Assembly: GCA_021636625.1 (NCBI GenBank)
Contig: JAJWLX010000052.1
Location: 1-24,162 of the forward strand
Source: Prevotella sp.
GTDB taxonomy: Bacteria > Bacteroidota > Bacteroidia > Bacteroidales > Bacteroidaceae
Direction: 5' to 3'
DNA: 24,162 nt
Of this stretch, positions 7,933 to 15,307 are shown in pieces. Under the pieces are notes generated by a model. That model ran no database searches. It was not told the origin of the DNA and saw only the letters and a program-made list of their open reading frames with translations. The translations under genes and the position numbers were made by a program. How positions within the stretch are numbered: the stretch's first letter is position 1; the number at the start of each line of letters is the position of its first letter.

Positions 7933-8724
7933 TTAAATAACACCATACTTGATGAGGGCATTTTTCACACCATCCTCATCCACATGAGTCGTAATGTAAT
8001 CGGCAACCTGCTTCAATTCTTCACCAGCATTGCCCATTGCTACACCTACACCAGCCTTCTTGATGATAGAGATGTCGTTGCCGCCATCGCCGAACGCCAT
8101 GGTTTCTTCAATGTTCAAGCCCAGATAATCAGCCATTGCCTGGAGTCCCTTTCCCTTGTCGGCTCCACGCGCCGTAATGTCGGTAAAGGCAGGATGCCAT
8201 CTGCCGGAAGTGCAGTTTTCGAGCGTAGGCATCAGGAGCGCCTCCTGCTCCAAGGTGCAGAAAGGAGTGACCTGCAAGATGGCCTCATCGCCCAAACGAT
8301 TGAGATCGGTAACAAAAACGCTGCTATCCACTCCCAATCCCTTGCAGAAAATCTCATAAACCTCGTCGGTATAATGATGAATGGCAAAACGGCTCTCGCT
8401 TACCACGATGGCAGGATAGTTGTCTCTATCAGCAGCCTCGATGATTTTCTTCACATCAGAAGGAAGGATGGCGTGCTGGCTCACCAATGTATCCTCCACA
8501 AAGCAGCGGGCACCATTGGCTGTGATGTAACCATCGATGAGATGCTCTATCTGACCGAGGTTATTGATGATCTGCTTGGGGCGACCTGTAGAAATATACA
8601 CCTCTACCCCATTCTTCTTAGCCTGCTCCAAAGCATCCACAGTACTCTGCGGAATCCTGTGAGACTTGAAACTCACCAACGTGCCGTCGATGTCGAAAAA
8701 CAACGCTTTTATCTTCTTATCCAT
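7933..8724 (-). CDS. Cof-type HAD-IIB family phosphatase
   Basis: A 263-residue cytosolic haloacid-dehalogenase phosphatase. Motif I is DIDGTL (11-16; nucleophile D11, acid/base D13). Motif II is STGRP (45-49), motif III Lys is K190 in ARGADKG, and motif IV is GDGGND (212-217), which holds the Mg-binding acids. The C2-type cap between motifs II and III (about residues 85-180) and the length place it in the Cof/YidA-like IIB group. These usually dephosphorylate small metabolites such as sugar phosphates or FMN with low specificity, so the physiological substrate cannot be named. It is a single-gene unit with a consensus promoter (8839-8870), a leader of about 108 nt with direct repeats, and a downstream terminator. 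It is divergent from the fimbrial-type lipoprotein gene. Confidence 0.88.
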   Translation of the reverse strand: MDKKIKALFFDIDGTLVSFKSHRIPQSTVDALEQAKKNGVEVYISTGRPKQIINNLGQIEHLIDGYITANGARCFVEDTLVSQHAILPSDVKKIIEAADRDNYPAIVVSESRFAIHHYTDEVYEIFCKGLGVDSSVFVTDLNRLGDEAILQVTPFCTLEQEALLMPTLENCTSGRWHPAFTDITARGADKGKGLQAMADYLGLNIEETMAFGDGGNDISIIKKAGVGVAMGNAGEELKQVADYITTHVDEDGVKNALIKYGVI

Positions 8725-8761
8725 AAATATATCTTGTTCCTTATTATTTAAGTAAATACCA

Positions 8762-8823
8762 TACCTTATTGATTCATTTTCTCGCGCGTACCTTATTATA
8801 TAGATATAAATGATTCATCTCGC
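8762..8823 (-). repeat. Imperfect direct repeat in the HAD gene leader
   Basis: On the minus strand, GCGAGA..GAATCA..ATAAGGTA occurs twice (8789-8823 and 8762-8785) with different internal spacers. A third partial AATAAGGAA lies just before the start codon. All are within the predicted 5' leader of the HAD gene. Function unknown. Confidence 0.35.
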
Positions 8824-8838
8824 TGAAAAAAACGGGTG

Positions 8839-8870
8839 CAAATATACGAAAAAAAAGATAATTAGCCAAA
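8839..8870 (-). promoter_or_regulatory. Promoter of the HAD phosphatase gene
   Basis: Minus-strand TTTG (8867-8870), 20 bp, TATATTTG (8839-8846), an exact consensus match. It is back-to-back with the plus-strand promoter at 8895-8926, with 24 bp between the two cores. Confidence 0.7.
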
Positions 8871-8894
8871 AATATGCAGTTTTTTTAGAATATC

Positions 8895-8926
8895 CTTGCC
8901 ATTTTCGCAGAAAAAGCGTATATTTG
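8895..8926 (+). promoter_or_regulatory. Promoter of the FimB/Mfa2-like lipoprotein gene
   Basis: CTTG (8895-8898, one mismatch to TTTG), 20 bp, TATATTTG (8919-8926). The expected start near 8933 gives a leader of about 60 nt to the ATG at 8994. Confidence 0.6.
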
Positions 8927-8993
8927 CTGCGAATTTCATGCGCAAGAAAACGTCTTGCATCACGCATAGAAAGCAAACTAAAAACTTAGTGAT

Positions 8994-9974
8994 ATGAAGA
9001 AGAAGACCTATGTCTGGCTAGCATTCCTCTTGCTGATGCTGGTAGCTACGCTTACTTCATGCGAAAAGTTTGCACTCGATGATTCGGGTACCAATTCACA
9101 TGACGCAAACGCCAACGTAATCATCCATGCGTCCGTGGCAAAAAACAATTCTACGGGAACAAGAAGCGGAGAAGAAGATTTCGGAGATGAGGAGGAAGGA
9201 GATGAAGACGGATTTGATGAAGGAGATGAGAAAATAGAGGGAAAGCCTCTGGAAGATTACTGCTCCCGGCTTTCCATCGCCATTTTTGATGGAGAGGAAA
9301 AGGTGAAGACCCTGAATCTGAAAGCAGAAGATGGCTACGAAGATATCGGGATTAATCTGGATGCGGGAAAATACCGAATGGTTGCCATCGGCCATAACGG
9401 AAACGGAAACTGTACGATCAGTTCCCCAGAGAAAGTGAAATTCTACAAGAACAAGATGACCGATACCTTCTTCTATTACGGCACTTTCAATGTGATAGAT
9501 GGAGAGGATACGGATGATTACATCCTGTTGAATAGAGCCGTGGCACAGTTTAAGGTCCATATATCCGACGCCACCATCCCCGCCGAGGCGCACAGCATCA
9601 AGTTTTACTATACGGGAGGCAGCAGCACCCTTGACGCCGTAACGGGCTATGGATGCGTGAAGAGCCGGCAGACCGAAAATTTCAAGCTTCAGGAAGGAAA
9701 AAGGGATTATTCGGTCTATACCTTTCCACGCGAAGAGAACAAGGGGTTGAAAATGACCATCAACATCCTGGATGCAGATGCTCAGAGCATCAAGGAATAT
9801 TCCAAGGAAGGCGTCCCGGTGAAATGCAGCAACATCACCCAGACCAATATCAGCATCCAAGACCATACCATCTCTGAACCCAACCAGAAAGAAAATGATG
9901 ATTCCGGAAATGGAGGATTAGGATTCACTGTAAATCCCGACTGGGAAGGAGAAATCGTTGTTGAATTTGAATAA
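8994..9974 (+). CDS. FimB/Mfa2-like fimbrial-type lipoprotein with acidic linker
   Basis: A 326-residue lipoprotein: signal sequence with lipobox LTSC and Cys23, then EK. Residues 60-79 are extraordinarily acidic (14 of 20 are Asp or Glu). From about residue 88 the sequence looks like the first beta-sandwich of FimB/Mfa2-type anchor or tip lipoproteins (YCSRLSIAIFDG, LDAGKYRMVAIGHNG). A second domain follows (LNRAVAQFKVHISD and onward, ending TNISIQ). The C-terminal tail is Gly/Asn/Asp-rich (280-312) and ends EGEIVVEFE. Such proteins anchor or cap type V fimbriae on the surface, but no fimbrillin (FimA/Mfa1) gene is adjacent, so it may be an orphan or act in adhesion on its own. It has its own promoter, and a separate promoter starts the next gene. 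Assignment to the broad family is moderate; the precise role is unknown. Confidence 0.6.
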   Translation: MKKKTYVWLAFLLLMLVATLTSCEKFALDDSGTNSHDANANVIIHASVAKNNSTGTRSGEEDFGDEEEGDEDGFDEGDEKIEGKPLEDYCSRLSIAIFDGEEKVKTLNLKAEDGYEDIGINLDAGKYRMVAIGHNGNGNCTISSPEKVKFYKNKMTDTFFYYGTFNVIDGEDTDDYILLNRAVAQFKVHISDATIPAEAHSIKFYYTGGSSTLDAVTGYGCVKSRQTENFKLQEGKRDYSVYTFPREENKGLKMTINILDADAQSIKEYSKEGVPVKCSNITQTNISIQDHTISEPNQKENDDSGNGGLGFTVNPDWEGEIVVEFE

Positions 9975-10042
9975 AAGAATGTTCCATTTTTCCATAATGT
10001 AAGGTAATTTTCGATTCTTAAAGATTTGATAATAAAAAATCC

Positions 10043-10073
10043 TTTGTGGTTTGCGAATATTTCCATAAATTTG
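10043..10073 (+). promoter_or_regulatory. Promoter of the tolC-hlyD-permease operon
   Basis: TTTG (10043-10046), 19 bp, TAAATTTG (10066-10073), within the accepted spacer range. The expected start near 10080 leaves about 23 nt before the ATG at 10103. Confidence 0.65.
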
Positions 10074-10102
10074 CACCGATATTATAATATTATAGTAAAG
10101 GA

Positions 10103-11623
10103 ATGAAAAAAATACTAACTCTTATCATGCTGATGGGAGCAATGACTGCAGCCGAGGCTCAAACGATGGTTCTGAACCTCGACAGTTGTCGTGCGATGGC
10201 GCTACGCAACAACAAGCAGATCAATGCCTCTAAGCTCAAGAAGGACGTGGCGACCAACCTAAGGAAATCGGCGCGCACGAAATATTTGCCAAAGGTAGAT
10301 GCCATGGGCGGATATGAATGGTTCAGCAAGGAGATCTCTTTGCTCAATGATGGTCAGAAGTCAGCATTCAGCAATTTGGGTTCCAATATCGTAGGTGGAA
10401 TCACCGGCAATGCCAACGACGTGATGGCCGATCTGGTAAGCAAGGGAATGCTCACCCCTGAACAGGCACAGAAAATCGGAGGATTGCTCAACGAGAAAGG
10501 AAGCGTTATCCAGCAGCAGGGCAATGCCATCGGACAGAGCGTGGTAGATGCTTTCCGCACCGACACCCGCAACATGTGGGCAGGTAGCATAATGCTCCGC
10601 CAGCCTATCTATATGGGCGGCGCCATCCTGGCTGCCAACAAGATTGCAGACATCGGTGAACAGATAGCCGACAATGATCTCGACATGCAGACCCAGAAGA
10701 CCCTCTACAGCATAGACCAGGCTTACTGGCTTGCCGTTTCGCTGAAGCAGAAGTACAAGCTCGCCACCAGCTACCGAGACCTGGTGAAAAAGCTCAACGA
10801 CGATGTTCACAAGATGATTCAGCAGGGCGTAGCCACCAAGGCAGATGGCCTGAAGGTAGATGTAAAAGTGAACGAGGCGGAGATGAAGATTACACAGGCA
10901 GAAGACGGTCTGGTGCTCTCCAAGATGCTTCTCTGTCAGCTTTGCGGCATTCCGATGAACCAGGAAGTGACTCTTGCCGATGAAGACAAGGAGACGCTGG
11001 CTCTTTCGGGAACTCCTGTGGATACAGAGCAGCAGCGAGTAGCCGCTTCTGATTCTGCGATGAATACCCGTCCGGAGTTGCGCATGCTCCAGAATACGGT
11101 CGATATTTCCAAGCAAGCCACCAATCTGGTTCGCGCCGTCTATCTGCCTCATGTAGCATTGACTGGCGGTTACACCATTTCGAATCCAAATGTGTTCAAT
11201 GGTTTCCAGAAGAAGTTTACCGGTGTATGGAATATTGGTGTCATCGTGCAGGTTCCGGTATGGAACTGGTTTGACGGTGCCTATAAGGTGCGTGCATCCA
11301 AGGCAGCCACCAACATTGCCCAGATGAACCTCGACGATACCCGCGAGAAGATTCATCTCCAGATTACCCAGAGCCAGTTCAAGGTGAAGGAAGCAGAAAA
11401 GAAGCTCAACATGGCCATCAAGAACATTGACAGCGCCAACGAGAACCTGAGATGCGCCAACCTTGGATTCAAGGAAGGAGTGATGGAGGTAACTGATGTG
11501 ATGGCAGCCCAGACTGCCTGGCAGCAGGCACAGAGCCAGAAGATCGATGCAGAAATCGACGTGAAGCTTACCCAGGTAGGGCTTAACAAGGCGCTCGGCA
11601 TTCTACAGCAACGACAAAAATAA
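10103..11623 (+). CDS. tolC-like: TolC-family outer membrane efflux protein
   Basis: A 506-residue protein with a signal peptide (cleavage after AEA, about residue 19). It has two OEP-type repeats rich in long amphipathic helices: first about 25-270, with DSCRAMALRNNKQINASK and a characteristic QPIYMGG (about 168-174). The second is about 310-500, with RPELRMLQNTVDISKQATNLVRA and VPVWNWFDG. This matches trimeric TolC-type channels that span the outer membrane and reach into the periplasm. About 65 residues between the first helices (near 85-150) form a Gly/Asn/Gln-rich insertion. It leads a four-gene operon with a HlyD-type adaptor and two ABC-2 permeases, so it should be the exit duct of that exporter. 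Cargo is unknown; drug, peptide or lipid export are all possible. Confidence 0.9.
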   Translation: MKKILTLIMLMGAMTAAEAQTMVLNLDSCRAMALRNNKQINASKLKKDVATNLRKSARTKYLPKVDAMGGYEWFSKEISLLNDGQKSAFSNLGSNIVGGITGNANDVMADLVSKGMLTPEQAQKIGGLLNEKGSVIQQQGNAIGQSVVDAFRTDTRNMWAGSIMLRQPIYMGGAILAANKIADIGEQIADNDLDMQTQKTLYSIDQAYWLAVSLKQKYKLATSYRDLVKKLNDDVHKMIQQGVATKADGLKVDVKVNEAEMKITQAEDGLVLSKMLLCQLCGIPMNQEVTLADEDKETLALSGTPVDTEQQRVAASDSAMNTRPELRMLQNTVDISKQATNLVRAVYLPHVALTGGYTISNPNVFNGFQKKFTGVWNIGVIVQVPVWNWFDGAYKVRASKAATNIAQMNLDDTREKIHLQITQSQFKVKEAEKKLNMAIKNIDSANENLRCANLGFKEGVMEVTDVMAAQTAWQQAQSQKIDAEIDVKLTQVGLNKALGILQQRQK

Positions 11624-11654
11624 CATTTTTCAAAATTCAAATTCAGATAAAATT

Positions 11655-12638
11655 ATGTCTAAAAAATCACAGCATAACAATATACTGCTTGCCGTCATCG
11701 GTTTTACGGCAGTTGTCATACTCGTGGGAATCATCGGCTTCTTCACGCTTGAGCAGAAGGACGACACTATCCAGGGCGAGGTAGAAGTATCAGAATACAG
11801 AGTATCCTGCAAGTTGCCAGGCCGCATCGTAGAACTGAGAGTCAAGGAGGGCGATTACGTTCACGTGGGCGACACCCTCGCTATCCTCGAAGTTCCAGAG
11901 ATGAAATCACAGGAGCAGATGCTTCAGGCCACCAATGCCGCAGCAGAGGCCATGAAGGATCTGACCGATGCCGGTGCGCGCAAGGAGCAGATTCAGGGTG
12001 CCTTCCAGCTGGTTCAGCAGGCAGAAGCTGCTGCAACCATTGCCAAGAAGACTTACGACCGCATGCAGAACCTCTATAACGACGGCGTGATCAGCGGTCA
12101 GAAGCGCGACGAAGCATTTGCTGCCTACAAGGCAACAGAGGCTCAGGTGGCAGCAGCCAAGAGCCAGTATGAGATGGCGAAGAATGGTGCCCGCGAGCAG
12201 GAGAAGCGCATGGCTGCCAACAACACACAGGCTTCCAAGAGCGCTGTAGATGTAGTGAAGAATCTCCTGAAGGAGACCGTTCAGGTGGCTCAGTGCGAAG
12301 GCGAGGTAAGCAATGTCTATCCAAAGGTAGGCGAGCTGGTGGGTCTCGGTTCTCCTATCATGAGCATCTCTATCATGAGCGATATGTGGGGAACCTTCAA
12401 TGTCCGCGAGGATCATCTCCAGGGATTGAACAAGGGCGATGAGTTCACCGCTTTCGTTCCAGCCTTCAACAAGGAAATCAAGATGAAGGTTTACTACCTG
12501 AAAGACCAGGGTTCCTATGCTACCTGGAAGGCAACTAAGGATAATGGCGACTACGACCGCAAGACTTTCGAGGTGAAGGCCCGTCCTATCACCAAGCTGG
12601 AGGGATTGCGCCCGGGAATGTCACTCATCATTAAATAA
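11655..12638 (+). CDS. HlyD/EmrA-type periplasmic adaptor (membrane fusion protein)
   Basis: A 327-residue membrane fusion protein. One N-terminal membrane helix (about 10-31) anchors it in the inner membrane. A lipoyl-like half-domain follows (about 45-75, VSCKLPGRIVELRVKEGDYVHVGDTLA). Next is a long coiled coil rich in Ala, Gln and Lys (about 80-200), then the second lipoyl half (CEGEVSNVYPKVGELVGLGSPI, about 215-236) and a beta-barrel domain (about 237-327). It closes with RPGMSLIIK. It bridges the inner membrane permeases and the TolC-type duct. It begins 31 nt after tolC and ends 14 nt before the first permease ATG, so the genes are tightly co-transcribed. Confidence 0.9.
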   Translation: MSKKSQHNNILLAVIGFTAVVILVGIIGFFTLEQKDDTIQGEVEVSEYRVSCKLPGRIVELRVKEGDYVHVGDTLAILEVPEMKSQEQMLQATNAAAEAMKDLTDAGARKEQIQGAFQLVQQAEAAATIAKKTYDRMQNLYNDGVISGQKRDEAFAAYKATEAQVAAAKSQYEMAKNGAREQEKRMAANNTQASKSAVDVVKNLLKETVQVAQCEGEVSNVYPKVGELVGLGSPIMSISIMSDMWGTFNVREDHLQGLNKGDEFTAFVPAFNKEIKMKVYYLKDQGSYATWKATKDNGDYDRKTFEVKARPITKLEGLRPGMSLIIK

Positions 12639-12652
12639 CTTTGAGATTTTCA

Positions 12653-13816
12653 ATGTTCAAGAAATTATATCATATTGCCCGTAGAGAGTGCGGCATCATG
12701 CGGAAGAATCCCATCTATCTCTTCTGCATGGTCATCTTTCCCATCGTGGTGGTGATTTTCTTCACTACCCTGATGCAGGGAGGTGTGCCTACCGACATGC
12801 CTGTGGGCATCGTTGACCAGGACAATTCTCATACCTCCCGCCAGCTGGTGCACAAGCTCGACGCTTTCCAGACCACCAAGGTGGTGGCTCACTATGAGAA
12901 CATAGCCGAGGCAAGACATGCTATCCAGAAGAACGAGATCTATGCCTTCCTGGTGATTCCTAACGGAACGGAGGCAGGACTGATGGCTTCCCGACAGCCG
13001 AAGATTTCCTTCTACTATAGCAGCGTTTCGCTGGCAGCAGGCTCCCTGCTCTTCCGCGACTTGAAGACCATTTCTACCCTAGGAGGCGCGGCAGCCGGAA
13101 TGGCGAAGCTGTCGGCACTGGGAAAGACGAACGATGAAATCATGACCTTCCTGCAGCCTATCGCCGTGGATCTGCACATGATAGGCAACCCTTACGCCAA
13201 CTACAACTATTATCTGTCGAGCGTGATGGTGCCGGGACTCATCATGCTGTTCATCTTCCTAATCACCCCTTATTCCATCGGTACGGAACTGAAATTCAAC
13301 AGAGCCAGAGACTGGATGCGAATGGCGAACAACAATCCTTATCTCGCCATCGCGGGTAAGATGTTGCCTCAGACGCTCATCTTCCTGAGCATCTTCCTGC
13401 TCTTCGAGTTCTACATCTATTATGTATTGGAATTCCCGCATCCGGGAGGTGCAGCGCCCATCATACTGCTGGGCATTCTGAGCGTATTGTCCTGCCAGTG
13501 CTTCGGTATCTTTGCCTTCGGACTGATGCCTTCCCTGCGCATGTCGATGAGTATCTGTTCGCTTTGGGGCGTGGTGAGTTTCTCCATCTGCGGAGCCACC
13601 TATCCACTCTTCTCCATGGATTCGCCAATCCAGGCCATCGGACAGCTCTTCCCTATGCGCCACTATTATATGATTTACCAGATGAACATCTTCAATGGTT
13701 TCCCGATGAGCAATGCTGTGCTCCACTGGGGTGCGATGGTGCTCTTCTGTGCCCTGCCAATGCTCACCGTATGGAATATCAAGAAGGCAATGCTGGTTTA
13801 CAAGTATCTGCCGTAG
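12653..13816 (+). CDS. ABC-2 type exporter permease, first paralogue
   Basis: The product is 387 residues from the ATG at 12653; a TTG 12 nt upstream in frame is possible but less likely. One membrane helix (about 21-40) is followed by a large periplasmic domain (about 42-185) with VGIVDQDNSHTSRQL. About five further helices lie at roughly 188-206, 240-258, 266-292, 298-318 and 358-376. This is the ABC2_membrane_3/YhhJ architecture. It pairs with the next gene, a paralogue sharing the IVD...SHTSR motif, so the two probably form a heterodimeric inner membrane pore feeding the HlyD/TolC duct. Neither permease contains Walker motifs and no ATPase gene lies in the operon, which is odd for ABC-2 systems. 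Confidence 0.85.
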   Translation: MFKKLYHIARRECGIMRKNPIYLFCMVIFPIVVVIFFTTLMQGGVPTDMPVGIVDQDNSHTSRQLVHKLDAFQTTKVVAHYENIAEARHAIQKNEIYAFLVIPNGTEAGLMASRQPKISFYYSSVSLAAGSLLFRDLKTISTLGGAAAGMAKLSALGKTNDEIMTFLQPIAVDLHMIGNPYANYNYYLSSVMVPGLIMLFIFLITPYSIGTELKFNRARDWMRMANNNPYLAIAGKMLPQTLIFLSIFLLFEFYIYYVLEFPHPGGAAPIILLGILSVLSCQCFGIFAFGLMPSLRMSMSICSLWGVVSFSICGATYPLFSMDSPIQAIGQLFPMRHYYMIYQMNIFNGFPMSNAVLHWGAMVLFCALPMLTVWNIKKAMLVYKYLP

Positions 13817-13856
13817 GAATATGAAGAGTAAAGAACTCAACAGCTTTACTAATCAT

Positions 13857-13905
13857 AAAGTTCAATGTTCAAAGTTCAAAGTTAAAGAGTTTAATGTTAA
13901 AAAGT
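13857..13905 (+). repeat. Heptamer tandem repeat running into the second permease start
   Basis: AAAGTTC, AATGTTC, AAAGTTC, AAAGTTA are four consecutive 7-nt units (13857-13884), continued by the more degenerate AAGAGTT, TAATGTT, AAAAAGT (13885-13905). The start codon of the next gene (ATG at 13894) lies inside the degenerate part. Change in copy number would alter the spacing upstream of the start. Confidence 0.65.
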
Positions 13906-15162
13906 AGTTTATTATATAAGATCATCAATGGAATCTGGGATATGTGCTACATCTGGAAGACGGAAATGCGCAATGTTTTCCGCGATGAGGGTGTGCTCAT
14001 CTTCTGTATCCTGGTACCGCTGGGCTATCCGCTGCTCTACTCGTGGATTTACAACAACGAGGTGGTGAGAGAGGTGGATACAGCGATTGTTGACCTGAGC
14101 CACAGCCATACTTCCCGCGAGTTTATCCGCGATTACGATGCTTCCCCAGATGTCAAGGCTACCTATTATTGCAACAGTCTCGACGAGGCGAAGCAGCTGG
14201 TGGAGAAGCAGGCTGTACATGGAGTCGTCTATATTCCAGCCGATTTCGACACCAAGCTGAACCGTGGCGAACAGGCGCACGTAGGCGTATATTGCGATAT
14301 GAGTCTGATGCTGACCTACAAGGCGATTTTTCAGACCGCACAGGGTGTGGCGAGCCAAATCAACTCTGGAATCCAGATTTCCCAAGGAGGAGGATTCACT
14401 AATAGGGATGATGAGATAACCGCCCATCCATTGGAATTCGATGAAGTTCCGATATTCAATACCACCGTGGGATATGGTAATGCGATTCTTCCGGGTGTGC
14501 TGGTGCTCATTCTGCAGCAAACCATGCTGCTGGGCATCGGAATGGCAGCCGGAACATCGAGAGAACTGAACAGAAACCGCGAACTGATTCCGGTGAGCAA
14601 GCATTATGGCGGTATTTTCCGAATCGTTTTCGGCAAGGCGCTGGTTTATTTCATGGTTTACGCCGTGATGGGAATGTACCTGACGCTGGTGGTTCCGAAA
14701 CTTTTCGGCTTCGTAAGTATGGTAACCTGGGCCACCATTCTGGGTTTCCTTCTGCCTTATATTCTGTCGTGCGTATTCTTCGGATTGATGCTATCGTGTC
14801 TGGTAAGATACCGTGAGAATGTGATGCTTCTGGTGGTTTTCACCTCTGTGCCATTGCTTTTCATGACGGGAATTTCGTGGCCACAGAGCAATATTCCAGC
14901 CTTCTGGCAGGGATTTGCCTGGGTTTTCCCATCTACCTTCGGTATCAGAGGATTCCTCAGAATCAGCAGCATGGGAGCATCTCTTGCCGATATTCTGCCG
15001 GAGTTCAGAGCGCTCTGGATACAGACGGGCGTATATTTCCTCGCTACCTGCCTGGTTTTCAGGCAGCAGTTGCGCTCAGCAAGACTCAAGGCGAATCTTA
15101 CAGCCGAAGTTGCAGAAGAAGAGGATGAGGCAGAAGAGCTTCTGGAGGCAAAGAATCAATAG
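13894..15162 (+). CDS. ABC-2 type exporter permease, second paralogue
   Basis: A 422-residue inner membrane protein with the same layout as the upstream permease: one helix (about 34-54), a large periplasmic domain (about 56-190, with AIVDLSHSHTSREF), then about five helices. The C terminus is a cytosolic, strongly acidic tail (AEVAEEEDEAEELLEAKNQ) absent from the first paralogue. The start is the first in-frame ATG; an internal Met at residue 17 is an alternative because the first ATG sits in a repeat tract. It is 77 nt from the first permease, the widest gap in the operon, and the operon ends at the terminator at 15241. It probably forms a heterodimer with the first permease. No nucleotide-binding domain is present. 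Confidence 0.83.
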   Translation: MLKSSLLYKIINGIWDMCYIWKTEMRNVFRDEGVLIFCILVPLGYPLLYSWIYNNEVVREVDTAIVDLSHSHTSREFIRDYDASPDVKATYYCNSLDEAKQLVEKQAVHGVVYIPADFDTKLNRGEQAHVGVYCDMSLMLTYKAIFQTAQGVASQINSGIQISQGGGFTNRDDEITAHPLEFDEVPIFNTTVGYGNAILPGVLVLILQQTMLLGIGMAAGTSRELNRNRELIPVSKHYGGIFRIVFGKALVYFMVYAVMGMYLTLVVPKLFGFVSMVTWATILGFLLPYILSCVFFGLMLSCLVRYRENVMLLVVFTSVPLLFMTGISWPQSNIPAFWQGFAWVFPSTFGIRGFLRISSMGASLADILPEFRALWIQTGVYFLATCLVFRQQLRSARLKANLTAEVAEEEDEAEELLEAKNQ

Positions 15163-15177
15163 CTAGAATTCAAGAAG

Positions 15178-15230
15178 CAGGGGTTGACCATACAAAAAAC
15201 AGCTGTTAACTGTTAACCTGTTAACCCCTG
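15178..15230. repeat. Inverted repeat enclosing three GTTAAC sites
   Basis: Arms CAGGGGTTGAC (15178-15188) and GTTAACCCCTG (15220-15230) pair with a single G-T mismatch. GTTAAC occurs at 15205, 15212 and 15220, the first two exactly 7 bp apart. It lies between the second permease stop and the terminator. A similar GTTAAC triplet lies at 20600-20621. Confidence 0.5.
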
Positions 15231-15240
15231 AGACAAAAAT

Positions 15241-15282
15241 AAAGCTAGGACTGCTTGCGGGCAATCCTAGCTTTTTTATTTT
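15241..15282 (+). terminator. Bidirectional terminator between the exporter operon and mrp
   Basis: A ten-base-pair stem AAAGCTAGGA / TCCTAGCTTT plus four inner pairs after a mismatch and a TGCG loop (15241-15274), followed by a T-run on the plus strand. The minus strand reads the same hairpin followed by a T-rich stretch (TTTATTTTTG), so it can also end mrp transcription, whose stop is at 15308. Confidence 0.85.
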
Positions 15283-15307
15283 ATAACCTTATCGAATAGG
15301 TTATTTA

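Noticed and set aside
7861..8751. 296-codon plus-strand frame across the HAD gene
   Set aside because: It is antisense to a protein with all four HAD motifs and shows no protein-like composition of its own.
10361..11356. 331-codon minus-strand frame within tolC
   Set aside because: A shadow of a well-supported tolC-type gene, with no family signal.
12641..12652. TTG start for the first permease
   Set aside because: It adds four residues (MRFS) with no support. The ATG at 12653 gives the normal start of this permease type.
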